Notes: generated by a model from the letters alone, not told the origin. A DNA stretch of 36,534 nucleotides from Syntrophorhabdus sp. PtaB.Bin047 (GCA_002067235.1 MVQP01000019.1:1-36534); one strand, 5' to 3'; shown: positions 1-9,392, counted from the first letter of the stretch. Translations and numbers: made by a program.

Positions 1-1
1 G

Positions 2-3000
2 CTCCTCTGGCTGGTAGCCCATGCCACCCGCTTCACTGTACGTGACGGTGGACGTGCCGAGAGCTGCTGGCTCGAGGAGTGGACAAAACTGGCCGAGGAA
101 CAGGGCGCCCGCGCGCTGGACTCATTGAAGGGCGGCGTTGAAAAGGCGCTGGAGGTATTGGGTCAGGGGATTGTTGGCCATCCACGGAATGTGTCTCTCC
201 GGGAAGGCCTGCGCTCAGGGACAGTCTCACTGACCGATTTGCATAGCCAGCTACTCAGGGTGGTGTACCGGCTCATCTTTCTCTTCGTGGCGGAGGACCG
301 TACCCTGGAGGGCATTTCCCTCATTCATCCACGGGATGAGTCGGACAGGGACAGACAGGGGCGGGAGCGCTATGCGGTTCACTACAGCACTGCCCGCCTC
401 CGCGATCTGGCCTCGAGGATTCGAGGCAGCCGCCATGGTGACCTCTGGCACCAGTTCAACCTTCTCGTCGGGGCCCTCTCCGGAAAAGAGCGGTTCGAGG
501 CCGTGCGCGAGCACCTTTCGTTGCCGTCCCTGGGGAGTTTCCTCTGGTCACCCGACAGCACCGGAGCTCTCAACGCTCCGAGTCTGGCAGGGGAGGACGG
601 GGCCGAGCTATCCAATGCGGATCTCCTAGAGGCGATCCGTCACCTCGCCTTCACCCGCCAGGGCAGGATTCTGCGCCCCGTGGACTACAGGAACCTGGGA
701 TCCGAGGAACTCGGTGGTGTCTACGAAAGTCTCCTTGCCCTCACGCCGCAGATCAGTGGTGACGGATCCCGCTTCACATTTGCCGAGCTTGCCGGCAACG
801 AGCGGAAGACGTCCGGTTCCTATTATACACCGGATTCTCTCGTGCAGTGCCTGCTCGACTCCGCGCTCGGCCCCGTGGTGGAGGAGACAATTAAGAACAA
901 ATCCGGGGTTGATGCCGAGAAGGCATTGCTCTCGCTGAAGGTATGCGACCCTGCCGTCGGCTCGGGGCACTTCCTTGTCGGTGCCGCGCACAGGCTGGCC
1001 CACCATCTGGCCCGGATACGGGCGGTTGCCCATGGTGAGAGCGAACCCTCGCCACCCGTGTATCAGAGCGCGCTGAGAGATGTCATCGGTCACTGCCTGT
1101 ATGGAGTGGATGTCAGTCCCATGGCCGCCGAGCTCTGCAAGGTCAGCCTGTGGCTCGATGCCCTTGAGCCCGGCAAGCCCCTATCCTTTCTTGATCATCA
1201 CATCAGAGTTGGCAATAGCCTCCTCGGGGTAACACCGGACCTTGTCGTTAAGGGCATACCTGACGACGCCTTTAAACCCATCGAAGGGGACGACAGAAAG
1301 GCCTGCGGCGAACTCAGGAAGCGCAACAAGAACGAGCGCAAGGGGTTGGGGCCCCTTTTTGCCAAACATGAGGAAGAGATTCAGGCGAAGCTCGCTACAG
1401 CGGCTGCCGCGCTTGAAGAACTCCCGGATAACAGACCCGAGGACATCCATCAGAAGGAATCGAAGTTTGGGGAGTACGAGCGGACCGAGGAATACGCACA
1501 CAAGAAACTCCTCGCCGATACCTGGTGTGCCGCGTTTGTTATCAAGAAATATCTTCGCGAACCGAACCGTGTGAACAGTGCCAGAGGCATCACCCAGGGA
1601 CACCTCAATGACCTGGCAAGTGACAGGCCGTTGCCCCTGGAAATCCATTCCGAGGTCGAACGGCTTTCAGCGCAATACAGGTTCTTTCACTGGCATCTCG
1701 CCTTCCCGGAAGCGTTCGCCAAAGGAGGGTTTGACTGCGTCCTCGGCAATCCGCCATGGGAACGCGTAAAGCTGCAGGAAAAGGAATGGTTCTCCCAACG
1801 GAGCCCGAGCATAGCAAACGCCCCCAATGCTGCTGCCCGGAAGAGAATGATCGAGGACCTCAAGGCATCTGATCCCAGCCTCCACAGGCAATTCCTTGAT
1901 GACTCACGCGAGGCTGAAGGGGAGAGCCACCTTCTGCGCAACAGCGGCCGCTACCCGCTGTGCGGGCGGGGAGACATCAACGTGTATACGGTCTTCGCGG
2001 AAGGCATGCGCAGTCTCCTCAATGAACGGGGCCGGGTGGGGTGCGTCCTGCCCAGCGGCATCGCCACCGATGACACAACGAAGTTCTTCTTCCAGGATGT
2101 CATAGAGACCAAATCGCTCGTCAGCCTCTTTGATTTCGAGAATAAGGGGATTTTTCCCGGTGTACACAGCAGTTATAAGTTCTGTCTCTTCACCACCGGT
2201 AACGGGATTCGCCCGATTGCCGAGAAGGCCGAGTTTGTCTTCTTCGCCCACTCCGTTGACGACCTGCGTGACCCCGAACGTCGCTTTACCTTGTCCGCGG
2301 AGGATATCGAGCTTCTCAACCCCAACACGCGTACCTGCCCCATCTTCCGCTCCAGCCGTGACGCGGAGTTGACCAAGGCGATTTACCGACGAGTCCCGGT
2401 ACTCATCAGGGAGCCCTGGGACGGGCGACCGGAGGAGAACCCGTGGGGGATTCGGTTCAATACGATGTTTCATATGTCCAATGATTCGCATTTGTTCCGG
2501 ACACGGGAACAGCTGGAGGCTGAGGGCTGGCGGCTGGAAGGGAATGTATTTCGGAAGGCCGGGGAAGAGTACTTGCCGCTATACGAGGCAAAAATGATCC
2601 ATCACTTCGATCACAGGTGGGCAACATACACCTCAAGTGACGAGACGCGCGACACATTGGTATCCGAAAAAACACAACCGTCTTTTACCTGCCTTCCTCG
2701 CTATTGGGTTGAAAAGCGCGAGGTAATGCTCCGCACGGCCCTTCTTCCCAGAGGACTTGTTCAAGCGCTACGCGAGAACGATCAACAACTCATCATCCTG
2801 GCTCTAACCCACCTGCTGTTTGGAAGATGGCTTATTGCGGAGGGTTTCTCGCCACGGGGGGGAGCGGCGGCACAAGGATTGTTTCCGGCCTGGAGCAAGT
2901 TTGTGGATTCCCATCCCTTTGCCCGCAGCATAGCACCGACCCGGCTGGGTTTGTGCGGGGACAACGAGGCCTGTCTCCAACCTGCTGATTCTGATTACTT

Positions 3001-3994
3001 TCCCGCATCACCAATCGATGAAATCGAAAATGGCGAGGTCAGGAACACTGCTTGGTATGCGGTTGATAAAAGAGTGTTCCATGCTTTTCTTGAAACCATG
3101 GGAGATTACCCCATCGAAATAGACAGGTCGATGGAACTGGCCAGTGAGAAAGATGCCTTGGCCTTCGCTGAGGCATGCCTCGAAAGGATGACGCCCAAAT
3201 GGTTCTTAGGTTTTCGTGATATCTGTCGCAGCACAGATGAGCGGACGGTGATAGGGGGAGTATTCCCCATGGCCGCCGTCGGAAACAATCTTCCTATCTG
3301 GCTTGTTAGGAACGAAGAGAGTTCGATATTTGCAGCCACGTTGGCCAGTTTTGCGTTAGATTATCCCAGCCGTTTCAAGGTTGGTGGTACTCACTTAAAC
3401 TTTTTCATAGCCGAACAGATCCCGGTTTTGCGGCCGACACTTTTCTCAGGCCCATGTCCTTGGGCGTCTTGCACGTTACGGGAGTGGTTGTTGCAGCGCA
3501 TTCTGGAGCTCACTTATGCCGCCTGGGACTTAAAGTCATTTGCCAACAACTGCGGGCACTCTGGCCCTCCCTTCCGTTGGGACGAGGAGCGCCGTTTCCT
3601 GCTTCGCTGTGAGCTGGACGCCGCCTTCTTCCATCTTTACCTTGGCTCAGATGATGATTGGCGGAAGCAACCGGAGGCCCTCGCAAGGGCTTTTCCAACT
3701 CTACGTCATGCTGTCGATTACATCATGGAAACATTTCCTATCGTGAAGCGTAAGGACGAAGCGGCTTGGGGGACCTATCGCACCAAGGAAACTATCCTTG
3801 AGATATATGACGCTCTCGCCGAGTCCATTTGCACTGGCCGTCCTTATCAAACCCGTCTCGATCCTCCCCCCGGTCCACCGGCAGACCATCAAGGCAATTT
3901 CCTCCCGCTTCCTGAATGGCAACCCGGTCAACCCAAACCCGCAAACTGGCCCAGCCATATCCATGCACCGAAAGGAGTGGTCGATGGTGAGTAG
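2..3994 (+). CDS. Eco57I-type adenine-specific DNA methyltransferase / restriction-modification protein, 5' end outside window
   Basis: This frame is open from the first bases of the window to the TAG at 3992-3994 (about 1330 visible codons), so the gene starts upstream. A TTG at 125 could be taken for a start, but residues before it read as ordinary protein and the frame has no stop. The N6-adenine methyltransferase core is visible: SAM-binding motif I, DPAVGSGHFLVG, begins at 947, and catalytic motif IV, NPPW, is at 1748-1759. A long specificity and C-terminal region follows. The family covers type IIG restriction enzymes and the large methylases of DISARM (DrmMI) and BREX (PglX). Size and the N-terminal helical region fit those multi-gene systems, but the partner genes lie outside the window, so the system cannot be named. 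Its stop overlaps the start of the next small gene, which indicates an operon. It probably modifies host DNA as part of phage defence. Confidence 0.88.
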   Translation, partial: LLWLVAHATRFTVRDGGRAESCWLEEWTKLAEEQGARALDSLKGGVEKALEVLGQGIVGHPRNVSLREGLRSGTVSLTDLHSQLLRVVYRLIFLFVAEDRTLEGISLIHPRDESDRDRQGRERYAVHYSTARLRDLASRIRGSRHGDLWHQFNLLVGALSGKERFEAVREHLSLPSLGSFLWSPDSTGALNAPSLAGEDGAELSNADLLEAIRHLAFTRQGRILRPVDYRNLGSEELGGVYESLLALTPQISGDGSRFTFAELAGNERKTSGSYYTPDSLVQCLLDSALGPVVEETIKNKSGVDAEKALLSLKVCDPAVGSGHFLVGAAHRLAHHLARIRAVAHGESEPSPPVYQSALRDVIGHCLYGVDVSPMAAELCKVSLWLDALEPGKPLSFLDHHIRVGNSLLGVTPDLVVKGIPDDAFKPIEGDDRKACGELRKRNKNERKGLGPLFAKHEEEIQAKLATAAAALEELPDNRPEDIHQKESKFGEYERTEEYAHKKLLADTWCAAFVIKKYLREPNRVNSARGITQGHLNDLASDRPLPLEIHSEVERLSAQYRFFHWHLAFPEAFAKGGFDCVLGNPPWERVKLQEKEWFSQRSPSIANAPNAAARKRMIEDLKASDPSLHRQFLDDSREAEGESHLLRNSGRYPLCGRGDINVYTVFAEGMRSLLNERGRVGCVLPSGIATDDTTKFFFQDVIETKSLVSLFDFENKGIFPGVHSSYKFCLFTTGNGIRPIAEKAEFVFFAHSVDDLRDPERRFTLSAEDIELLNPNTRTCPIFRSSRDAELTKAIYRRVPVLIREPWDGRPEENPWGIRFNTMFHMSNDSHLFRTREQLEAEGWRLEGNVFRKAGEEYLPLYEAKMIHHFDHRWATYTSSDETRDTLVSEKTQPSFTCLPRYWVEKREVMLRTALLPRGLVQALRENDQQLIILALTHLLFGRWLIAEGFSPRGGAAAQGLFPAWSKFVDSHPFARSIAPTRLGLCGDNEACLQPADSDYFPASPIDEIENGEVRNTAWYAVDKRVFHAFLETMGDYPIEIDRSMELASEKDALAFAEACLERMTPKWFLGFRDICRSTDERTVIGGVFPMAAVGNNLPIWLVRNEESSIFAATLASFALDYPSRFKVGGTHLNFFIAEQIPVLRPTLFSGPCPWASCTLREWLLQRILELTYAAWDLKSFANNCGHSGPPFRWDEERRFLLRCELDAAFFHLYLGSDDDWRKQPEALARAFPTLRHAVDYIMETFPIVKRKDEAAWGTYRTKETILEIYDALAESICTGRPYQTRLDPPPGPPADHQGNFLPLPEWQPGQPKPANWPSHIHAPKGVVDGE

Positions 3995-4378
3995 GATGCC
4001 CGGTGGCCAGAGGTTTCTACTTCCGCAAAACGAAGAGAGCTTGCTGATCATATCGGTCTTGATTGGTGGGCTGCGAGGAAGCTGCACGATGACCAATGGT
4101 TGAGCTTCGATCCGGAGAAGATGCTGATAGAGAGCGATGCTATGAGGGCTGAGCTCATATTCCTCGGTTCCCTGGTTGCTGCAGGATGCGGTCCTCATTT
4201 GCTTAAGCGCTTGTTGACCGGCTTGGAGAAGCCCTATTCCTACGATTTATCAACCATCTACTATGATTGGCGGACGAAGAGTTGGAAGGGTCACTTTGGG
4301 AACATCCTTCGAATCTTCGCGTTCTCTTCTGCTGTGTGCAGGTATCGGAATGGGGGAGATACGGGAATCCATGGGTGA
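3984..4378 (+). pseudogene. Small conserved-looking gene after the methyltransferase, apparently frameshifted
   Basis: A good ribosome site, AAAGGAG at 3971-3977, precedes an ATG at 3984 that overlaps the methyltransferase stop. That frame gives low-quality sequence and ends at 4103. A different frame, starting immediately after the methyltransferase stop at 3995 and open to 4378, reads as natural protein: DARWPEVS, then GLDWWAARKLHDDQWLSFDPE, then LGSLVAAGC and LEKPYSYDLSTIYYDW. It has no usual start codon before a TTG at 4100. One extra base near 3994-3997 would join the well-placed ATG to this frame, so a single-base deletion (or sequencing error) is the simplest explanation. The C-terminal part after about 4275 also looks degraded. 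Function unknown; position suggests an accessory subunit of the methyltransferase system. Confidence 0.55.
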
Positions 4379-4537
4379 CTGGTTGTGATAACCTGAGGCT
4401 GACCCACCCCGGAGACGATCTCTGGAAGGTCTGGTCTTGAAGACAAGACCGACGGCACCGGAGGAAAAGGGTGATGACGATGAATCAGTATGATGAGTAC
4501 ACGAGAATTGCCCGCCAAGCACGAAAAGGAGGTAGTA

Positions 4538-4888
4538 ATGAGAAGAACTGGTATGGATTTTTCATGTGAGCATTGTCGTTTCTCCCTAAAGAATTTACAA
4601 GAAATGGCCGAGTTGGGGGGAAAGAAGGAAGCATTTTACACGTTCGGGGGGAGGGTTAAGATGAACTTGTACAGTGTGGATACTGAGAATGGATTTATCG
4701 TGATGAGGCGGTCAACTGGCAAACTCACTGAAGCATATCCTCTGAAGATTGACGCACTAATACGGGTTCATGATTTGATCCATAGCGGAGAGGTAGACCT
4801 TGATCCTCATCAAATCGATGAAATAATCCATATGTGGGGAAATTACACAGCAGGATTGCTTAGGCATCTCGGATGCCGAAAGTTATGA
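4538..4888 (+). CDS. Hypothetical 116-aa protein with N-terminal CxxC
   Basis: I do not recognise this family. The start is set by a near-perfect Shine-Dalgarno AAAGGAGGT at 4525-4533, five bases before ATG 4538; an upstream in-frame ATG at 4490 has no such site. The protein has one CEHC motif near residue 10, a middle part with alternating hydrophobic residues (FYTFGGRVKMNLYSV) suggesting beta strands, and a helical C-terminus ending LLRHLGCRKL. A third and possible partner cysteine sits four residues from the end, so metal binding is possible but unproven. There is no signal peptide or membrane segment. It lies between the methyltransferase remnants and the DUF262 nuclease, on the same strand, with a long gap after it. 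Confidence 0.7.
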   Translation: MRRTGMDFSCEHCRFSLKNLQEMAELGGKKEAFYTFGGRVKMNLYSVDTENGFIVMRRSTGKLTEAYPLKIDALIRVHDLIHSGEVDLDPHQIDEIIHMWGNYTAGLLRHLGCRKL

Positions 4889-5494
4889 GGCATTTGCCAG
4901 CATCCGCGACAATCGTAAGGGGGAAAGGACGCCCTATGTTCCTCGGCTGATCTTTTCTGGAGGAGCGGAGAATTGGAAGCAAACCCGCATTCTTGAAGCG
5001 GAAGTGCAATGAAAAGCCGTGCTGCTAGATGCGAGAATCGAAGAGGCGCTCGACATTCAAGAATAACCATTTGTTGACATACACTCAAAGCAAGCACTCC
5101 GGCATCTTTCCTCCTTGAAATGCTGAAAGAAAAGGAGTAATAAATTGATGTACTTCGGGTATTGCACGAAGTTTCAGGATTTCAGAACTGTTTCAGGGCA
5201 CCAGACGTTCTTGGAAATGGTTCTGCAGTAGGGCGTTTGCACAGGGTTCTTGCCTTTGCATATTACCCGAAGCGTAACGCCTAGTGACGTATCGCTGAAA
5301 GCTCTCCAGTCGTTTCAACTTGGGCAACGCATCTTGAGCATTCGAAGGAAACGGGCCGTTGGTGACAGTGTGCCCGAAACGTTTCAAGGTTGAGAAATAT
5401 CGGTCGCTAGATGGGCAAGTCCTCTAGGACACGGTCAATTTTGATTCTGAAATGAAAGATAAGAGTACGTTTTGATTGTGAGGAAAGTCGAGAT
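4889..5494 (+). other. 606-bp gap without a convincing gene
   Basis: Only short open stretches are present. One at 5232-5392 (+) and one at 5193-5387 (-) overlap each other; neither has a ribosome site or recognisable sequence. A short reading VLLDARIEEALDIQE ends near 5063 and may be a gene remnant. A TTGACA at 5074-5079 has no matching -10 hexamer. The stretch looks like decayed sequence between two cargo genes, followed by the leader of the DUF262 gene. Confidence 0.5.
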
Positions 5495-7360
5495 ATGTTT
5501 GACACTACGAAAGAAGACCTGAAAGACATTCTACGCAAAATTGATGAAGGAAGGCTGCAACTCCCCGACTTCCAGCGCGACTATGTGTGGGGAGATGAAG
5601 ATGTGAGGAGTTTGATCGCTTCGATTGCTAAGGGGTTTCCCATTGGGGCTCTTCTGACACTCGAAACGGGTGGCGAAGTAAGATTTAAACCTAGGTTGCT
5701 TGCCGGGGTACGACACAACGGTACAGATCCCAGTGAGCTTCTGCTCGATGGCCAACAGAGAATGACCTCACTCTTTCAGGCGATGTTTGCAAAAGATCCT
5801 GTTCGTACTCGTACGCCGCGCGGCACCATGGTGGAAAGGTTCTATTACCTTGATATCAAGAAGACGGTCGGGAGTTCTGCGGAGCTTGAAGAAGCAATCG
5901 TTGGTGTGCCAGGCGACAAGATAATCCGCGAGAACTTTGGGAAAGATATCAAGCTGGACCTTTCCACTCGTGAATCTGAATTCAAGCAAGACATGTTCCC
6001 GCTAAATGATGTATTTGACAGCCGAAATTGGTTCTATGACTGGCGGGACTATTGGCGCGCCCTTGGTCGCGATGTGAGTGATCTCGATCGCAGCTTTGTA
6101 CGGGGGGCGATTGAATCGATTGAGCGTTACAAAATGCCCATAATTAGGCTGGATAGACGGAATACTCGAGAAGCCATCTGTCTCGTTTTTGAGAAAGTTA
6201 ATGTCGGCGGCAAGAAGCTGGATGCATTCGAGCTTGTTACGGCAATCTATGCTGCAGATCATTTTGACCTCAGAGAGGATTGGAATGGCGGGCAATCAGG
6301 CACGTTGTCTGGGCGGCGTTCCCGAATAATAGGCATGCCCAACAGGCGTGACGTGTTATCACAAATTGCCAATACGGATTTCCTGCAGAGTTCCACGTTG
6401 CTCCATACAAGAGATGTTCGCCTGGCCAAGGAGACCGCCGGTCTAAGGGACAAAGAATTGCCCAAAATCAGCTGCAATAGAGATTCTCTCTTGGGATTAC
6501 CCCTAGACGCCTATCGAAAGTATGCTGATTCTGTAGAGGGTGGATTCATAGAAGCGGGGGCAATGCTTAATGAGATGAAGATCATATGGCATCGGGATGT
6601 CCCGTATCCGCCTCAGATCATAGCCCTAGCATCTGTTTTCGCTGTTCTCGGGAAAGAAGCACGCACAGCAGCGGCAAAACAAAAACTTGCCCAATGGTTT
6701 TGGTCGGTAACCTTGGGAGAATTGTATGGTTCCAGCACGGAATCGCGTCTGGCCCGTGACGTTCCCGAACTCGTCGATTGGATCTCAGGGCGCGGTCAGA
6801 AACCTAGATCCTTGGACGAGGCGTTGTTTCAGCGCGACCGGTTGCTTTCTCTGCGGTCGCGTCTATCAGCGGCGTACAAAGGTCTCCATGCTTTGCTCAT
6901 GAAACATGGTTGTCGAGATTTTATCAGCGGACGGGGTGTTGAGTTGATGACCTTCTTCAACGACAGGATTGACATCCATCACGTTTTTCCTCAGGCTTGG
7001 TGCAAGAAGAATGGTATTTCGCCAAACATCTACAATTCAATTGTCAACAAAACAGCGCTATCCAAACAATCAAACATCGCGATTAGTGGTGACGCTCCGT
7101 CCGTTTACCTGAAGAGAATAGAGGACAAACAAGGCATTTCAAAACAAGACTTGGATGACATTCTGCGTAGCCACTTGATCGAACCCGATTATTTGCGTTC
7201 AGATGATTTCGATGCCTTTTTTTCATCACGTACCAAGTCTCTTTCATCCCTTATCACAGAGGCTATGGGTAAGCCAGTCGTGGAGGAGCAGGGTACAAAT
7301 GAAGAGGAATCCGAAGATAGTACTAAGGACTCAGAGATTGACGAAGATGGAGAGTCCTGA
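5495..7360 (+). CDS. DUF262 (GmrSD/ParB-like) protein with C-terminal HNH nuclease motif
   Basis: A 621-aa protein of the DUF262 group, which includes GmrSD type IV restriction enzymes, BrxU and SspE-like anti-phage nucleases. The N-terminal ParB/sulfiredoxin-like nucleotide-using fold shows QLPDFQRDYVW at about residues 22-32 and the hallmark LLDGQQRMTSL at 83-93. The C-terminal part carries IDIHHVFPQAWCKKN near residues 490-505 followed by an INKTALS...SN segment at about 510-522, the HNH/DUF1524 layout in which His residues and Asn hold the catalytic metal. The last 30 residues are acidic and low in complexity. In known members an NTP-dependent N-terminal domain controls a nuclease that cuts modified phage DNA or nicks DNA. 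The PD-(D/E)XK-like gene follows about 100 bases downstream. A purine-rich site GAGGAAAG lies before the ATG. Confidence 0.88.
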   Translation: MFDTTKEDLKDILRKIDEGRLQLPDFQRDYVWGDEDVRSLIASIAKGFPIGALLTLETGGEVRFKPRLLAGVRHNGTDPSELLLDGQQRMTSLFQAMFAKDPVRTRTPRGTMVERFYYLDIKKTVGSSAELEEAIVGVPGDKIIRENFGKDIKLDLSTRESEFKQDMFPLNDVFDSRNWFYDWRDYWRALGRDVSDLDRSFVRGAIESIERYKMPIIRLDRRNTREAICLVFEKVNVGGKKLDAFELVTAIYAADHFDLREDWNGGQSGTLSGRRSRIIGMPNRRDVLSQIANTDFLQSSTLLHTRDVRLAKETAGLRDKELPKISCNRDSLLGLPLDAYRKYADSVEGGFIEAGAMLNEMKIIWHRDVPYPPQIIALASVFAVLGKEARTAAAKQKLAQWFWSVTLGELYGSSTESRLARDVPELVDWISGRGQKPRSLDEALFQRDRLLSLRSRLSAAYKGLHALLMKHGCRDFISGRGVELMTFFNDRIDIHHVFPQAWCKKNGISPNIYNSIVNKTALSKQSNIAISGDAPSVYLKRIEDKQGISKQDLDDILRSHLIEPDYLRSDDFDAFFSSRTKSLSSLITEAMGKPVVEEQGTNEEESEDSTKDSEIDEDGES

Positions 7361-7459
7361 TTACAGCTGCTTTCTTGCGGGGGGCGGGCCATTGTGGCAA
7401 GCTGGTTTTTCCTATAACGCAGTGCTGGAATGACGGATTTCCAGGAAGAGGAGGAAGGT

Positions 7460-7984
7460 GTGCCCCTAGGATTTGTGAGTAGTCCGAGACATGGCCAACA
7501 TTTTGATCTGGCAAAACTTGCCGTCAGAAAACTGAAGAGTGCGAATCTTGCGCTGAAGGGAAAAAATGAGAGGGAATTCGAACAAGCAGTTGTTGGTCAC
7601 CTGCAGTCATCGCCAACCATTCGAAAGAATCTAATCACTCAGGTGGGGACAGATGAGGTCGACAAAATAACTCAAGCCAGCTTGTTTGGCTTTTCCCACA
7701 GACCTGATGCTTCGATTGGAAAAGACGGGACCGCCATTGAGATCAAGGTGATATCAGGTGGACAATCGGCTAGGGAGATCTTGGGTCAGTCAATTGCCTA
7801 TCGCATGCAATATAGGTTCGTTATCATTGTGTTGATAGACAGATCCGAAGGCAGACAAATTGTAGATCTCTGCAGCGATAAGAAGAGCAGCGAGTTCTCA
7901 TTGTTCGCAGGACTAGCCGAATCCATGAACATATTTTCCGTGATAGGCCCGGACGGACCTTCAAGCAACATTGCCTTTATTTGA
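7460..7984 (+). CDS. PD-(D/E)XK nuclease-like protein
   Basis: The sequence has a restriction-endonuclease-fold pattern: an N-terminal helix with NEREFEQAVV, then RPDASIGKDG followed by TAIEIKVI, giving a D-x10-E-x-K signature, then GQSIAY with a conserved-type Gln and a hydrophobic strand FVIIVLID. From the GTG start these are D83, E94 and K96. I chose GTG 7460 because AGGAGGAA at 7449-7456 sits five bases before it; starting at ATG 7430 would translate the ribosome site itself into EEEE. The protein follows the DUF262-HNH gene on the same strand and the two may act together. The nuclease assignment rests on motif reading, not on a recognised named family; it could also be a non-cutting DNA-binding relative. 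Confidence 0.72.
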   Translation: MPLGFVSSPRHGQHFDLAKLAVRKLKSANLALKGKNEREFEQAVVGHLQSSPTIRKNLITQVGTDEVDKITQASLFGFSHRPDASIGKDGTAIEIKVISGGQSAREILGQSIAYRMQYRFVIIVLIDRSEGRQIVDLCSDKKSSEFSLFAGLAESMNIFSVIGPDGPSSNIAFI

Positions 7985-8170
7985 GGGGCGACCCCGGGGC
8001 ACTTTCCCACTCTGTTGATAAAGGCCAAGAGACTGATGGCAGGAGAACCGATGGGAAGGGAAGAGAACTCGCGACCCGGGGCATACGACCCGGCCCAGAC
8101 GATGGCGGTTACTTCAGGTCAAGTATGTTACCTCGGCACTAAACGGTGCTGACCAGGAGGTGCTTCAATA
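7985..8170 (+). other. 186-bp gap, possible short remnant and leader of next gene
   Basis: A short open frame with possible TTG start at about 8013 reads MAGEPMGREENSRPGAYDP and then stops near 8150; it has no recognisable family and no ribosome site. AGGAGG at 8155-8160 serves the next gene. I see no hairpin with a T-run. Confidence 0.35.
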
Positions 8171-8389
8171 GTGCATATAACAATGGAAATTGCTGAACCA
8201 TTCGAACGGAAAGGCGATGATGTAATCGTAAACATCACCAAGAGGATAATCGATGCAGGAGCATCCCCTAGGACTGAACATTTGTTCCTCCGCCTAAAGA
8301 ACCACGCCGACGCGTCTGACAAGGAGATTGAACAACTCGCTTGGTCAGCAATAATGGAACACCTTGAAAAGATCCCAGAGGACAGATGA
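8171..8389 (+). CDS. Hypothetical 72-aa protein
   Basis: Unrecognised small protein. The GTG at 8171 follows AGGAGG at 8155-8160 with ten bases between; an ATG at 8183 is a possible internal alternative. The sequence starts with a strand-like MHITMEIAEPF and continues with amphipathic helices (RIIDAGASPRTEHLFLRLKN, then KEIEQLAWSAIMEHLEKI). It has no cysteines, signal peptide or membrane segment. It lies 64 bases before the 312-aa gene on the same strand, so co-transcription is likely. Size and position would fit a small regulator or antitoxin-like partner, but nothing in the sequence proves that. Confidence 0.5.
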   Translation: MHITMEIAEPFERKGDDVIVNITKRIIDAGASPRTEHLFLRLKNHADASDKEIEQLAWSAIMEHLEKIPEDR

Positions 8390-8453
8390 GTTCAGTAAAC
8401 CTTCGCCAAGAGAATAGAATGAGATGCAGAAGGATAACCGTGCGAGGATCTGA

Positions 8454-9392
8454 ATGGCTGAATATGAAGAGTTGGAGAAGTATGCGGTAAAGGCTTTCAA
8501 GCGGCATTGGTCTGGCGCGCTCAAGAAGCTGGAGCGGACCAATGGCTCATATGCACTGAAACAGTACCACTATTTCGAGGCGGACACGGAAGCGCGGCAG
8601 TTAACGCTTGCCGAGAGATTCTATGGGCCTTCGCATGCGACCAAAATGGCAAACCTCAGCGATGGATCAATACTGAAAAGAATATCATGCTATTTGCCCA
8701 GAGCAATAGAATATGCTCTGCAGGAATATGAAGACGATTTCAAAGAGCAAAAAGACTTTATTAAGAAAATAGTCAGCCATGAGTACGTAATCTTCAACTC
8801 GTCTCAGTGCCAGACGGTGGAAGAATACGACGAGAACTGGGAAGGACTCTGGGTCGCTCCGTACCCGGAGAGGGTTGCCTATGATGATTGGTACGAAAGA
8901 TCAGTGGGCAGCAGTAACTTCACGGGTGGCACCTTCCTGCTGATGAAATCAACCGGTGAGACTTTTTCAAGAACCGAGGTCGAATGGCTACGGAATTCCG
9001 TTGTGAAGAACATAGATGAAAACGATCCATATTCCCTGTGGTGGTTCGAATGCGAACCCCTTGAAAAGAATAAGATCTGGATAAAGATCTACGAGTTCCT
9101 TGATCGGGATTATTATATAGAAGACGTATCTTATCTCATAGCCGACCTGTCCAAAGAACAGCTGCGCACCTTGGTAGACAAGACCATTGGCTATCTTTCG
9201 GAAGACGTGGACGAGGATAGCGTCCCCTTGCTCGAGTTGCTCAAGATACCTAGGACAGAGAAAGCCATGTACAATGCGATTCAATCAATCCTGGAAAAGG
9301 CGGATGACATGATCGTCCGGGCGGTAGAAGAAATGGCATGCAACGTCATGGGGTTAAAGGACAGAGACTATCATCGGGGGCAGAACTGGTGA
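8454..9392 (+). CDS. Hypothetical 312-aa acidic protein
   Basis: I do not recognise any domain. The ATG at 8454 is preceded by GAGG at 8444-8447. The protein is acidic and rich in aromatic residues, with clusters such as YDENWEGLWVAPYPERVAYDDWY (seen around residues 125-147) and YSLWWFECEP (around 197). It is predicted soluble, with no signal peptide or membrane segment. The C-terminal third is helical and leucine-rich with acidic blocks (SEDVDEDSVPLLELL). Codon use is more AT-rich than in the backbone genes, in line with transfer. It is followed after about 110 bases by the HNH-like gene, so the two, perhaps with the 72-aa gene, may be one unit. No catalytic motif can be named. Confidence 0.7.
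   Translation: MAEYEELEKYAVKAFKRHWSGALKKLERTNGSYALKQYHYFEADTEARQLTLAERFYGPSHATKMANLSDGSILKRISCYLPRAIEYALQEYEDDFKEQKDFIKKIVSHEYVIFNSSQCQTVEEYDENWEGLWVAPYPERVAYDDWYERSVGSSNFTGGTFLLMKSTGETFSRTEVEWLRNSVVKNIDENDPYSLWWFECEPLEKNKIWIKIYEFLDRDYYIEDVSYLIADLSKEQLRTLVDKTIGYLSEDVDEDSVPLLELLKIPRTEKAMYNAIQSILEKADDMIVRAVEEMACNVMGLKDRDYHRGQNW

Noticed and set aside
5193..5387. 64-codon - strand ORF before the DUF262 gene
   Set aside because: No ribosome site, no recognisable sequence, and an equally long frame on the other strand.
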